From assembly GCA_025456145.1 (NCBI GenBank), contig JALOLD010000007.1:51540-115539 (forward strand): a stretch of DNA of 64,000 nucleotides, written 5' to 3'. Below, piece after piece: positions 50,072 to 61,438 of the stretch (its first letter is position 1; each line of letters starts with the position of its first letter). The stretch is from Thermoanaerobaculales bacterium. GTDB lineage: Bacteria; Acidobacteriota; Thermoanaerobaculia; Thermoanaerobaculales; Sulfomarinibacteraceae. The notes under the pieces are model-generated. The model saw nothing but the letters and a program-made list of their open reading frames with translations. It made no database searches and was not told the DNA's origin. The translations under genes were made by a program, and so were the position numbers.

Positions 50072-50572
50072 TCAGGGCGCCGAGCCGAGGACCTTGAGGA
50101 AGATGACCTTGTCGTCGCCCGGACCGTAGAAGTCCTCGAGCTGGGCGGCGATCCGGTAGTTGCAGGCGAGGTAGAAGGCGCGGGTCGGCTCGTACTGGGG
50201 CCGGCCGGCGGTCTCGATCCAGACCCGCGGCCGTCCGGCCTCGGCGAGCCAGCGCTCGGCCTCGGCGAGCAGGGCGCGGCCGACGCCGAGGCCCTGGCAG
50301 GCGGGATCGACCGCGATCCAGTAGAGATCGGCCGACTCGGCGGTGCCCGGGATCGGTCCCCAGCAGGCGTAGCCGGCGACCCGCGAGCCGCGCTCGGCGA
50401 CCAGGAAGCGGTAGTGGCTCTCGGCGCCCTCGATGAGCCGGTCGTCGACGAGCTCCATCGCGACCTCGAGCTCCTCGGGGTTGAAGAAGCCGGTCGCGGC
50501 GAGCAGCCGGTCGATGGTGCCGCGGTCGGTCGAGCGCAGCTCGCGGCGGACGGTGGTGACGGTGTCGCTCAT
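50072..50572 (-). CDS. GNAT-family N-acetyltransferase
   Basis: A 166-residue GNAT enzyme with the acetyl-CoA loop QGLGVGRALL after WIAVDPAC, and a C-terminal FYLACNYRIAAQLEDFY segment typical of small-molecule amine acetyltransferases. The ATG overlaps the stop of the upstream ATP-grasp gene (ATGA). It is the last gene of a tightly linked minus-strand set that begins with lysine 2,3-aminomutase. By position it could acetylate beta-lysine or a beta-lysine amide, as AblB does in acetyl-beta-lysine synthesis, but it is not a clear AblB relative. Confidence 0.83.
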   Translation of the reverse strand: MSDTVTTVRRELRSTDRGTIDRLLAATGFFNPEELEVAMELVDDRLIEGAESHYRFLVAERGSRVAGYACWGPIPGTAESADLYWIAVDPACQGLGVGRALLAEAERWLAEAGRPRVWIETAGRPQYEPTRAFYLACNYRIAAQLEDFYGPGDDKVIFLKVLGSAP

Positions 50573-51552
50573 GACGCTCTCCATCCGGCGGCGGTGAGAA
50601 CCCGCCGCACGACGTCGCCCGGCTCGAGCCCGGCGGCCGCGGCGGCGGCGGCGAAGCCGGCGTCGGCCGAGAGGCAGGGGTTGGCGTTGACCTCGAGCAC
50701 CCGGGGCTCGCCGCTCTCGTCGAGCCGCAGGTCGACGCGGCCGTAGCCGGCGAGGCCGAGGGCGTCCCACGCCCCGGCCGCGGTCGCCTCGAGCTCGTCG
50801 CGCAGCGCCGCCTCGCTCGGGTCGAGGAACCGGCGGACGGTGTGCCGGTAGGCGAAGGACTCCTCGTCCCACTTCGCCTTGAAGCCGAGGATCCGCGGCT
50901 CGTCGTCGGGGAAGTCGACGAAGACCATCTCGGCCGGGGGGAGGATCTCGGCCAGCTGCCCATCGGCGAGCAGCGAGATGTTGAACTCGCGCCCCGGCAG
51001 CAGGTGCTCGACGAGCACCGGCTGGCCGGAGAAGAGGCGGCCGAGCTCGCGGGCTCGGGCGACCGCGCGTCGCGGGTCGGAGGTCACCGCGTCGTCGTCG
51101 AGGCCGAGGGAGGCGTCCTCGAAGGCCGGCTTGAGGATCCACGGCGGCGGCACCCGGTCGAGGATCGTCGGCCGGTCGGGGTCGAGAAGACCCCCCGGGG
51201 CCACCGCGATCCCGACCGCCGCCAGTGCGCGCCGGGTTCCCTCCTTGTCGGTCGTCGCGGCGATGGTCGCCGCCGACGAGCCGGTGACCGCGAGGCCGAG
51301 CCGCTCGAAGGCGGCCGCGGCGTCGACCTGGAACCCGGGCCGGTTGGGCGGCGACTCGACGAGGTTGAAGACCGCGGTCGCACCGTCGAGCGCGGCGCCG
51401 TCGACGCCCCCCGGCCCGACCGCGACGACCCGGTGCTCGATCCCGAGCGCGGCGAGCCCCGCGGTCACGTACTCGACCTGGGCGAGAACGTCTCTCGTCG
51501 AGGGGTCGTCGGCGTCGCCGACCGCGTTGTGGGCGACGACGATCCCGGTCAA
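50569..51552 (-). CDS. ATP-grasp ligase (D-Ala-D-Ala ligase-like), second of pair
   Basis: A 327-residue ATP-grasp protein resembling D-Ala-D-Ala ligases: VFNLVESP near the N-terminus, TGSSAATIAATTDKEGTRRAL, the ATP-binding WILKPAFEDASLGL, a VEHLLPGREFNISLL strand, and metal-binding DLRLDESGEPRVLEVNANPCLS. It starts at TTG overlapping the stop of the upstream ATP-grasp gene (TTGA). Together with its neighbour it would form carboxylate-amine bonds. The operon context (KamA upstream, GNAT downstream) suggests beta-lysine or a related diamine as amine donor. It lacks the flanking mur genes expected of a cell-wall Ddl. Confidence 0.83.
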   Translation of the reverse strand: MTGIVVAHNAVGDADDPSTRDVLAQVEYVTAGLAALGIEHRVVAVGPGGVDGAALDGATAVFNLVESPPNRPGFQVDAAAAFERLGLAVTGSSAATIAATTDKEGTRRALAAVGIAVAPGGLLDPDRPTILDRVPPPWILKPAFEDASLGLDDDAVTSDPRRAVARARELGRLFSGQPVLVEHLLPGREFNISLLADGQLAEILPPAEMVFVDFPDDEPRILGFKAKWDEESFAYRHTVRRFLDPSEAALRDELEATAAGAWDALGLAGYGRVDLRLDESGEPRVLEVNANPCLSADAGFAAAAAAAGLEPGDVVRRVLTAAGWRAS

Positions 51553-52541
51553 GCGTGCGACCTCGCCCTCGCGGCGGCCGCGTCGACGATCGAGGCGAGC
51601 AGCTCGTCGTAGCCGATCCCGGCGAGCCCCGCCATGATCGGCAGATCGGACCGGATCGGGTGGAGCCCGGGCAGCGGGTTGACCTCGAGGAACTGGAGCC
51701 GGCCGGCGTCGTCACAGCGCAGGTCGACCCGGCAGGCGTCGCGGCACTCGAGGGCATCGGCGATCGCGAGGGCCAGCTGCACCGCCTCGTCGGCGAGGGG
51801 CTCGCCGGCGACCAGCCGGTACTCCATCCGCTCGAGGTACTCGTCCTTGTTGAGCTGGGTGTAGGCCTCGACCTCGGAGCGCTCGGTCCACACCACCTCC
51901 ATCACCGCCACCGCCCGCCGTCGATCGCCGTTGCCGACGATGCCGACGGTGACCTCGCGGCCGGGGAGCAGCCGCTCGACGATGAGACCGGCGGGGAAGT
52001 CGGGCAGCAGCCGCTCGCAGGCGGCGCGCAGGTCGGCCCGTTCGCGGACGATCGAAGCGGCGGCGACGCCCTTCGAGCTGCCCTCGGCGAGGGGCTTGAC
52101 GAAGAGCTCGCCGTCGAGACGGACCGCGTCGGCATCGGCCGGGCTGCGGACCACCGCGAAGTCCGGGGTCGGCAACCCGGCGTCGCGGACGACCCGCTTG
52201 GCCAGGGCCTTGTCGAGGGTGACGCCGCAGGTCACCGGGTCGGAGAAGGAGCACGGCTGGTCGAAGAGCTCGCACAGCGCCGGCACCTGGGCCTCGCGGG
52301 CGCGCCCGGCGAGGCCCTCGGCGACGTTGAAGACCAGGTCCCAGCGATCGCCCGCGACGAGGCGCGCGGCGAGAGCCCGCCCCCGGCCGACCCGCTCGAC
52401 CCGGTGGCCGAGACGCGTCAGGCCGTCGGCGAGCCCCGCGATGACGCCCTCGTCGTCGAACTCGGCGACCTCGAGCGCGGTGTGACCGGCCGCGAGGTAC
52501 TCCTCCTTCGAGTCGTAGCACAGGGCGATGAGCAGACCCAT
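51549..52541 (-). CDS. ATP-grasp ligase (D-Ala-D-Ala ligase-like), first of pair
   Basis: A 330-residue ATP-grasp protein: DLVFNVAEGLAGRAREAQVP (Ddl-like N-terminal motif), TCGVTLDKALAKRVV, the ATP site FVKPLAEGSSKGV, ERLLPGREVTVGIVG, and CRVDLRCDDAGRLQFLEVNPLPGLHP with the Mg-binding acidic residues. It begins 2 nt after the kamA stop and overlaps the next ligase by 4 nt. Two different Ddl-like ligases in a row suggest successive amide bonds, as in a small non-ribosomal peptide or osmolyte. Peptidoglycan Ddl is an alternative but would not explain the partner genes. Confidence 0.85.
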   Translation of the reverse strand: MGLLIALCYDSKEEYLAAGHTALEVAEFDDEGVIAGLADGLTRLGHRVERVGRGRALAARLVAGDRWDLVFNVAEGLAGRAREAQVPALCELFDQPCSFSDPVTCGVTLDKALAKRVVRDAGLPTPDFAVVRSPADADAVRLDGELFVKPLAEGSSKGVAAASIVRERADLRAACERLLPDFPAGLIVERLLPGREVTVGIVGNGDRRRAVAVMEVVWTERSEVEAYTQLNKDEYLERMEYRLVAGEPLADEAVQLALAIADALECRDACRVDLRCDDAGRLQFLEVNPLPGLHPIRSDLPIMAGLAGIGYDELLASIVDAAAARARSHA

Positions 52542-52543
52542 CG

Positions 52544-53707
<1,164 letters not shown>

Positions 53708-54068
53708 CAGTGGGTTCCTCCTCGGAATCCTGGGTTCGGACATGGTCGTCGAAAGCGATCGGGACACGGGTTTGATATGCTCGTCCATTCGGGCCGAGCG
53801 CGGCTGCGTCGCGCGCGCGGAGTTCCCTGAGCGGGGCGGGGACATGGTCAGCCTACCGCTGGATGGGGGGTTCCCGGTGCCACGGACGTGGCTGGGACGT
53901 GGTGCAACGGACGGTTGGACCACGGTGTCGACGATGCCGGCGGCAGACGCCGAGGGCCGGGGTCCGGAACACAGGGTTGGCTCCGAACGCCGGCCCGAAC
54001 CTACTCGGAGGTTCCTCGGGTGCGATCACGTCGTTCACACCTCGAAAATACGTCCAAACTCATGGATG
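53708..54068. other. 361-nt gap between the GNAT-HDAC gene and kamA
   Basis: Contains a TTGACA/TATTTT promoter at its upstream end and a 61-codon frame. The rest shows no clear second promoter or hairpin terminator. Base composition is slightly less GC-rich than the genes. Confidence 0.4.
53853..54038 (-). CDS. Possible 61-residue leaderless small protein
   Basis: A GTG-initiated frame whose start lies exactly 6 nt after TATTTT, the same geometry as five annotated genes here. The peptide begins MNDVIAPEEPPSRFG and has an Arg/His-rich second half with one or two cysteines; it matches no family I know. It may be a small protein, a leader for the kamA operon, or a chance frame. Confidence 0.3.
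   Translation of the reverse strand: MNDVIAPEEPPSRFGPAFGANPVFRTPALGVCRRHRRHRGPTVRCTTSQPRPWHREPPIQR

Positions 54069-54072
<4 letters not shown>
54045..54072 (-). promoter_or_regulatory. Promoter upstream of the kamA operon
   Basis: On minus: TTGACA (54072-54067), a 16-nt spacer and TATTTT (54050-54045), then 6 nt to a GTG. The -35 overlaps the stop codon of the GNAT-HDAC gene. Confidence 0.55.
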
Positions 54073-55865
<1,793 letters not shown>

Positions 55866-55959
55866 GTCACCTCCTCGACCGCTCCCGGAGCTTTGACCCA
55901 CCATAGCACCGGCCGGCCGGGAACCGGGCATGAGCTGGCCGTCCTCCGGCGGCCGCTGC

Positions 55960-55965
55960 TACCCT
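55960..55965 (+). promoter_or_regulatory. -10 box with leaderless spacing (pabBC)
   Basis: TACCCT on plus, 6 nt (GCCGCG) before the ATG at 55972; no Shine-Dalgarno is present. Confidence 0.45.
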
Positions 55966-55971
55966 GCCGCG

Positions 55972-57777
55972 ATGAGGAGAGGCTGGGCGACCGACCGGGG
56001 CGGGCCGGGCCCTGCGCGCGCCGGCGGTGTGGGCTCGGCGTTGGTCCGCGACCCGGAGACCGGCCGCTGGCTCGCCTTCGCCGATCCCGTCGAGATCGTG
56101 TCCGCCGCAACCGTTGACGAGGTCGCGCCGGCGCTCGACCGGGTCGAGGGGATGGTGACCGGTGGCGGTCTGACCGCGGTCGGTTTCATCGCCTACGAGG
56201 CGGCGCCGGCCTTCGACCCGGCGCTGGCGGCCCATCCCGCCGGCGCCGTCCTGCCGCTGGTCTGGTTCGGGCTGTACGACCGGGCCGAGGCGGTGGCGCC
56301 GCCCCTGCCGGCCGGCGGCGGTCACCGGATCGGACGATGGACGTCGAGCGTGTCGGAGGCCGGGTATCGCGAGTCGGTCCGGCGGATCCGCGGGCACATC
56401 TCGGCCGGGGACACCTACCAGGTCAACCACACCTTCCGCCTCCGGGCGTCCTTCGAGGGCGATCCCCGTTCGCTCTTCGCCGCCATGATCGGGTCGCAGC
56501 CCGAGTCCCTCGGCGCCTTCATCGAGATCGGTGGCAGTGCGGTGTGCTCGGCCTCGCCGGAGCTGTTCTTCAGCCTCGACGGCGACCGCCTCGTCTCGCG
56601 CCCGATGAAGGGCACCGCGGCCCGCGGCTGGGACCTCGGGTCGGACCGCGCCGCTCGGGCCTGGCTTCAAAGCTCGGCCAAGGACCGGGCCGAGAACGCG
56701 ATGATCGTCGACATGGTCCGCAGCGACATCGGCCGGGTCGCCCGGGTCGGGTCGGTGGCGGTGACCCGGAGGTTCGAGGTCGAGCGCCACCCGACCGTGC
56801 TCCAGATGACCTCCACCGTCGAGGCGCGGACCGAGGCGCCGGTGTCCGCGATCCTCGCCGCGATGTTCCCCTTCGCCTCGGTCACCGGTGCGCCGAAGGT
56901 CCGCACCATGCAGCTCATCCGCGAGCTCGAGGGCGGCCCGCGCGGGCTCTACACCGGCGCCATCGGCGTCCTCGGCCCGGGCCGGCGGGCGCGCCTCGCG
57001 GTGGCGATCCGCACCGCCGTCGTCGACCGCGCCGCCGGGACCGTCGAGTACGGCGTCGGCAGCGGGATCGTGTGGGACTCGGTGGCGGCCGACGAGCACC
57101 GCGAGTGCCTCCTCAAGGGCGAGGTCGCGACCCGTCCGCAACCGGGCTTCGAGCTGCTCGAGACGATGCTGCTCGAGGTGGACGGCAGCGTCCGCCTGCT
57201 CGACCGCCACCTCGACCGGCTCGCCGGCGCCGCGGAGTACTTCGGCCGGCCCTTCGACCGCGGCCGGATCCTCGAGGCCCTGCGCGGGCTGCAGGGGCCG
57301 CTCCGGATCAGGCTCCTGCTGGCCGCCGACGGATCGCTCAGGGTGGAGAGGTTTGAGATCGAGACGTCGACGGTTTCGCGGACCGTGAGGCTCGGCCTCG
57401 CCGGCGAGCCGGTCGACGACCGCGACCCCTTCCTCCACTTCAAGACGACCCGTCGCGAGACCTACGACCGCGCACGGTCGTCGCGACCGGGATGCGACGA
57501 TGTTCTGCTCTGGAACCGCCGCGGCGAGGTCACCGAGTCGACGGTCGCCAACCTGGTCGCGCGGATCGACGGCCGGCTCGTCACGCCGCCGGTCTCGTGC
57601 GGGTTGCTCGCGGGGACCCTCCGCGGCGAGCTGCTCGACCGCGGCGAGATCGCCGAGCGGCTGATCCGGGTCGACGAGATCGCCGCCGCGGAACGACTCT
57701 TCCTCGTTAGCTCGGTGCGCGGGTGGCGCTCCGCCGAGTGGGTGGACGGTGCTCCGGGGGCGCGTACGGCTTCTTAG
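55972..57777 (+). CDS. pabB: Aminodeoxychorismate synthase component I fused to aminodeoxychorismate lyase
   Basis: A 601-residue PabB-PabC fusion that makes p-aminobenzoate for folate. The PabB part shows GDTYQVNHTFRLRA, CSASPELFF, the chorismate motif RPMKGTAARG, ENAMIVDMVRSDIGRV and the ASVTGAPKVRTM helix. From about residue 400 the class-IV aminotransferase-fold lyase begins (ELLETMLLEVDGSVRLLDRHLDRL), with the PLP lysine in FLHFKTTRRETYD and CGLLAGTLRGELLD near the end. The amidotransferase PabA is not in this window. The start is set by the 6-nt -10 spacing. Confidence 0.9.
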   Translation: MRRGWATDRGGPGPARAGGVGSALVRDPETGRWLAFADPVEIVSAATVDEVAPALDRVEGMVTGGGLTAVGFIAYEAAPAFDPALAAHPAGAVLPLVWFGLYDRAEAVAPPLPAGGGHRIGRWTSSVSEAGYRESVRRIRGHISAGDTYQVNHTFRLRASFEGDPRSLFAAMIGSQPESLGAFIEIGGSAVCSASPELFFSLDGDRLVSRPMKGTAARGWDLGSDRAARAWLQSSAKDRAENAMIVDMVRSDIGRVARVGSVAVTRRFEVERHPTVLQMTSTVEARTEAPVSAILAAMFPFASVTGAPKVRTMQLIRELEGGPRGLYTGAIGVLGPGRRARLAVAIRTAVVDRAAGTVEYGVGSGIVWDSVAADEHRECLLKGEVATRPQPGFELLETMLLEVDGSVRLLDRHLDRLAGAAEYFGRPFDRGRILEALRGLQGPLRIRLLLAADGSLRVERFEIETSTVSRTVRLGLAGEPVDDRDPFLHFKTTRRETYDRARSSRPGCDDVLLWNRRGEVTESTVANLVARIDGRLVTPPVSCGLLAGTLRGELLDRGEIAERLIRVDEIAAAERLFLVSSVRGWRSAEWVDGAPGARTAS

Positions 57778-58076
57778 AAGCACCGGCCTTCCGGGCCGCG
57801 CGGCCTGGACGGCCGCACGGCCCGGCGCCGCGTCGCCGGCGCGGTCGCTCGAGACGCGAGCGGCGGCCTGCATCGTGGCTTCGGCACCTGCTCAGAGGCG
57901 CGCCTCCCGGGGGTGCCCGGCTGGACATTGTGCGCGAGGCGTAGCGGCCGTGAGCGCGTTGCTGAGCACAATGTCGAGCCCGGCACGCCCGGTGAGCAGC
58001 GGTGCTCAGGGGCGCGCCTCCAAGAACGCCCGGTGAGCGGCGGTGCTCACCGGGCGTGGTCGGTCGGGGGCGGGGG
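57778..58076. repeat. Repeat-rich intergenic region with nested inverted repeats
   Basis: A 299-nt spacer between convergent genes. GACATTGTGC (57924-57933) is inverted at 57966-57975, with flanking GCCCGG matches extending the pair. GCTCAG(A/G)GGCGCGCCTCC occurs twice in direct orientation. CGCCCGGTGAGC (58027-58038) pairs with 58045-58056 as a 12-bp hairpin that can terminate the convergent genes. No coding capacity is recognised. Confidence 0.6.
58027..58056. terminator. 12-bp hairpin before the M16 gene stop
   Basis: Perfect stem CGCCCGGTGAGC/GCTCACCGGGCG with the 6-nt loop GGCGGT, 21 nt beyond the stop of the minus-strand M16 gene and downstream of pabBC. No T-tract. Confidence 0.5.
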
Positions 58077-59555
58077 TTACTCGACGATCGGCTCGAGGGT
58101 CATCGGGTCGCGCAGCGGCAGCCTGTGGATCTCGCCGAAGTCGGTCATCCGGGCCTCGTGGTCGGGGTGTCCGGCCATGATCTCCACGACGTTGCCGACG
58201 ACCAGGAAGATCATCTTCTCGGGGTGGAGCTTGCCCTTGAACGCCGCGAGCACGGCCTCGGCGTCGACCGCGTTGACCTTGTCGCGGTAGCTCGTCCAGT
58301 AGCCGTGCGGCCGGCCGAGCAGCTCGTCGACCGCGAAGACCGACACGGTCTTGGCCGCCGAGTCGAAGCTCTTCGGGAAGGCCTCGACAAAGGAGTTCTT
58401 GGAGACCGTGAGCTCCTCGTCGGTGACCTCGGCGGTGCGCAGCTCGCCGATGATGTCGACCCCGAGCTCGGCGGCGTAGGCGCAGGTCGACGACTTCGAC
58501 TGGAAGGCGGCGCGGAAGGTGCCGGGGTAGCTGGTCGGGAAGCCGAGCATCGAGTAGGCGCCGTAGGCGAGGCCCTCGTCGGAGCGGATGGTCTTCATCA
58601 TCCGGGCGGTGAAGCCGCCGCCGCCGAGGATGTCGTTACCGACCATCAGCGCGAACTCGTCGGGGTCGCCGAGGCGGTAGCCGAGGTGGCCGTAGCTGAC
58701 CCGCCCCTGGTTGACGTCGGGCTTGTTGACCACGTAGACCCCGGGCGCCGGCGTGTGCTGGGGCTGCGGGATCGGCGGCAGCGGGGCCTCGAGCGTCGGC
58801 AGGGCGCCGATCGTCCTCTCGAGCAGCGCGGTGATCGCCTCGCGCTCGAAGTCGCCCGACACCGTGACGATGACGTTTTCGGCGCGGACCAGCGAGCCGA
58901 CGAAGGCCTTCGCCTGCTCCGGGGTGAGGGCCTCGACCGAGGCCCGGGTCGGGAGCCGGTTGAGGAAGTAGCCCTCGCCGTAGATCAGCCGGCTCCACTC
59001 GCGCGCCTCGATGCTCGCCGAGCTGTCGTTGCGGGTCTTCATGTCGAGCATCAGGTCGTCCTTGGCCTTGGCGAAGCGGTCGGCCTGGAAGCGCGGCCTG
59101 GTGAGCACGTCCATCAGCAGCGGCATCGCGGCGTCGAGGTCCTTGGCGAGCACGTTGAGGCTCACCGAGCCGGTGACGTCGCCGATACCGGTCGACAGGT
59201 TGGCGGCGAGGAAGTCGAGGGCCTCGTCGAGCTCGGAGGCGGTGAGGTCGCCGGCGCCGCCGGTGCGCCAGACCTCGCCGGCGATCGAGTGCAGCCCCTC
59301 CTGCCCGGCCGGCACCAGGTAGCTGCCGCCGCGGAAGTAGACGGCGATGTTGACCAGCGGGAACTGGCGGTCGGGCAGCGCGTAGACCGGGGTCCCGTTG
59401 GCCAGGGTGAAGCGCAGCGAGTCGGCGTCCGGGATGTCCCAGGCGACCGGGCTGTAGACGAGCTTCTCGGGCCGGTCGGGGATCTCGCCCTCGGCGGCGA
59501 CGAGCCATCCCGCGATGGCGACGAGGCAGACGGTGAGGGTCAGAAGGCGGCGCAT
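58077..59555 (-). CDS. M16-family peptidase, non-catalytic (R/Y-type) subunit
   Basis: A 492-residue exported protein (signal MRRLLTLTVCLVAIAGWLVAA) with two M16 domains. The HxxEH zinc motif is missing (GLHSIAGEVWRTGG at the equivalent site), but the substrate-binding Arg/Tyr segment of the partner subunit, GGGFTARMMKTIRSDEGLAYGAYS, is intact. In bacterial M16B pairs one subunit carries zinc and the other this R/Y pair. It follows the zinc-bearing gene by 1 nt with GGAGGAG upstream, so the two probably form a periplasmic heterodimer. Confidence 0.88.
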   Translation of the reverse strand: MRRLLTLTVCLVAIAGWLVAAEGEIPDRPEKLVYSPVAWDIPDADSLRFTLANGTPVYALPDRQFPLVNIAVYFRGGSYLVPAGQEGLHSIAGEVWRTGGAGDLTASELDEALDFLAANLSTGIGDVTGSVSLNVLAKDLDAAMPLLMDVLTRPRFQADRFAKAKDDLMLDMKTRNDSSASIEAREWSRLIYGEGYFLNRLPTRASVEALTPEQAKAFVGSLVRAENVIVTVSGDFEREAITALLERTIGALPTLEAPLPPIPQPQHTPAPGVYVVNKPDVNQGRVSYGHLGYRLGDPDEFALMVGNDILGGGGFTARMMKTIRSDEGLAYGAYSMLGFPTSYPGTFRAAFQSKSSTCAYAAELGVDIIGELRTAEVTDEELTVSKNSFVEAFPKSFDSAAKTVSVFAVDELLGRPHGYWTSYRDKVNAVDAEAVLAAFKGKLHPEKMIFLVVGNVVEIMAGHPDHEARMTDFGEIHRLPLRDPMTLEPIVE

Positions 59556-59556
59556 G

Positions 59557-61323
59557 TCACTTCTCCTCCCCGGCGGCGCCGGCGAGCGCGGCGAGCCGCT
59601 CCTGGGCGCGCTTGGCGATCAGCTCGATCGCGGGCAGAAACTCCGGCGGCGCCTGGCTCTTGGCGGCCTCGAGCTGGGCGATCAGGGCCGCGATCTCGGC
59701 CGGGTCGTCGACCGTCGCGAGCTGGGCGATGGTCTGCTTGGCCATCGCCTTCGCCTGGCCGGACAGCGCGGCGAGCTCGGGATCCTCCTCGACCCCCTCC
59801 TTGCGGAAGTACCACAGCACGTTCTTGCCGGTCGCCGGGAAGTACTGGTTGGCGACCCGCATGACGTCCTCGGCGGTGACCGCCTGGACCTTGGCCGGCG
59901 AGGTGTTGAGATAGCTCCAGTCGCCGAGCACGTCGTAGAAGAGCAGCTGGAGGAGCAGGTAGAAGTTCGACTGGAGACGCCGGAACGAGTTGGCGAGGTT
60001 CTGGTTCTTGACCTTGGCGAGCTCGCGCTCGGCCACCGGCTCGGTCTTGAGCCGGTCGATCTCGGCGAGCAGCGCCGCCTCGGCCTGCTCGTGGGTCACG
60101 CCCTCGGCGAGCTCGGCGCCGACCTCGAGGCTGCCGGCGAACCGCTGACCCGAGAAGTAGGCGTAGGGCTCGCCGCTGGCGATCGTCGCCTGCTCGACGA
60201 GGGCCTTGTAGAACCGCCCGGTGCGGCCGCTGAGGATCTCGGTCAGGACGTCGAGGGCATAGCCGTCGGCGTGGACGAAGGGCACCGCGTGCCAGCGGAT
60301 CGTGACCGAGGGGGTGGTGTCGGCGGTGGCGACCATCCGCCGCTCCTGGAGCTGCTCGATCTCCTCGGTGATGACCTCGGGGGGCGGCGTCGCGCCCGCC
60401 GGAATCCGGCCGAAGTACTTCTTGGCGAGGGCGATCGCCTGCTCGGTGTCGAAGTCGCCGACCAGCGCCGCGGTGATGTTGTTCGGCGCGTAGTAGGTCT
60501 CGAAGAAGGCCTTGGCCTGGGCGCGGTTGATCGACTCGACATCGGACGGCCAGCCGACCACCGGGTGGTGGTAGGGGACTGAGCCCCAGAACATGAAGTC
60601 GAACTGCTCCTCGAACTTGGCGGTCGGGTTCGACTCGACCCGCATCCGCCGCTCCTCGCGGACCACGTCGCGCTCGGAGTAGAACTCGCGGAAGACCGCG
60701 TTGGCGAGCCGGTCGGACTCCATCCAGAACCACAGCTCGAGCCGGTTCGACGGCACGTCGATGAAGTACACCGTGGCGTCGTTGTTGGTGCCGGCGTTGA
60801 GCCCGGTGGCCCCCTGGTTGGTGTAGATCTTGTCGTACTCGTTGCTGACGATGTAGGCGCGCTGAGCCTCCTGGAGCTGCTTCATCTTCTCCCGGAGCTC
60901 GCCGAGCCGGGGGGTCTGGTTCTCGGGCAGGTAGATGCTGCCGGAGAGCTCGCCGCGGCGCTTCGCCTCGCGCAGCGCGCTGTACTCGGCCTCCATCTCG
61001 GCGCGGACCTCGTCGAGCTGGTTCATGATCGCCATCTCGGCCTCGTAGTCGGTGGTGCCGATGGTCCGGGTCCCCTTGAACATCATGTGCTCGAAGAGGT
61101 GGGCGATCCCGGTGGTCCCGATCTGCTCGTTGACCGATCCGGCATGGGCGGCCCAGCCGGCGGCGACCCGAGGCGAGTCGCGGCGTTCGACGAGCAGCAG
61201 CCGCATGCCGTTGTCGAGCGTGACCTCGGTGACCGGGACGTTGGCCTGCTGGGCCTCGCCGATCGCCCCTGCGAGCAGTGCGACGGCGACCAGGCCGACG
61301 AGGGATGCGCGTCGATGGATCAT
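59557..61323 (-). CDS. M16-family zinc metallopeptidase, catalytic subunit
   Basis: A 588-residue exported peptidase. The ATG at 61323 follows AGAAAGGACACC and a signal peptide ending near GEAQQA. The zinc motif HLFEH appears in TGIAHLFEHMMFKGT, with the downstream Glu in YSERDVVREERRMR. An insertion of about 60 helical residues (EVRAEMEAEYSALREAKRR...) sits between the motif and the rest. It degrades peptides in the periplasm together with the following R/Y subunit. The two-gene order, Zn subunit then R/Y subunit, is typical. Confidence 0.9.
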   Translation of the reverse strand: MIHRRASLVGLVAVALLAGAIGEAQQANVPVTEVTLDNGMRLLLVERRDSPRVAAGWAAHAGSVNEQIGTTGIAHLFEHMMFKGTRTIGTTDYEAEMAIMNQLDEVRAEMEAEYSALREAKRRGELSGSIYLPENQTPRLGELREKMKQLQEAQRAYIVSNEYDKIYTNQGATGLNAGTNNDATVYFIDVPSNRLELWFWMESDRLANAVFREFYSERDVVREERRMRVESNPTAKFEEQFDFMFWGSVPYHHPVVGWPSDVESINRAQAKAFFETYYAPNNITAALVGDFDTEQAIALAKKYFGRIPAGATPPPEVITEEIEQLQERRMVATADTTPSVTIRWHAVPFVHADGYALDVLTEILSGRTGRFYKALVEQATIASGEPYAYFSGQRFAGSLEVGAELAEGVTHEQAEAALLAEIDRLKTEPVAERELAKVKNQNLANSFRRLQSNFYLLLQLLFYDVLGDWSYLNTSPAKVQAVTAEDVMRVANQYFPATGKNVLWYFRKEGVEEDPELAALSGQAKAMAKQTIAQLATVDDPAEIAALIAQLEAAKSQAPPEFLPAIELIAKRAQERLAALAGAAGEEK

Positions 61324-61438
61324 GGTGGTGTCCTTTCTGATGGCTCTTGGAACCGGTCTTTTCCGGTGCCCCCGTGCCGCCGGGGGGAGCCGGGTCACCC
61401 GGGCGAGCCCCGTCCCCACACGGCGAGCGTGCGTCATT

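Noticed and set aside
50569..52541. Peptidoglycan D-Ala-D-Ala ligases
   Set aside because: Two adjacent copies coupled to kamA and a GNAT, with no mur or fts genes nearby, make a cell-wall role less likely, though it is not excluded.
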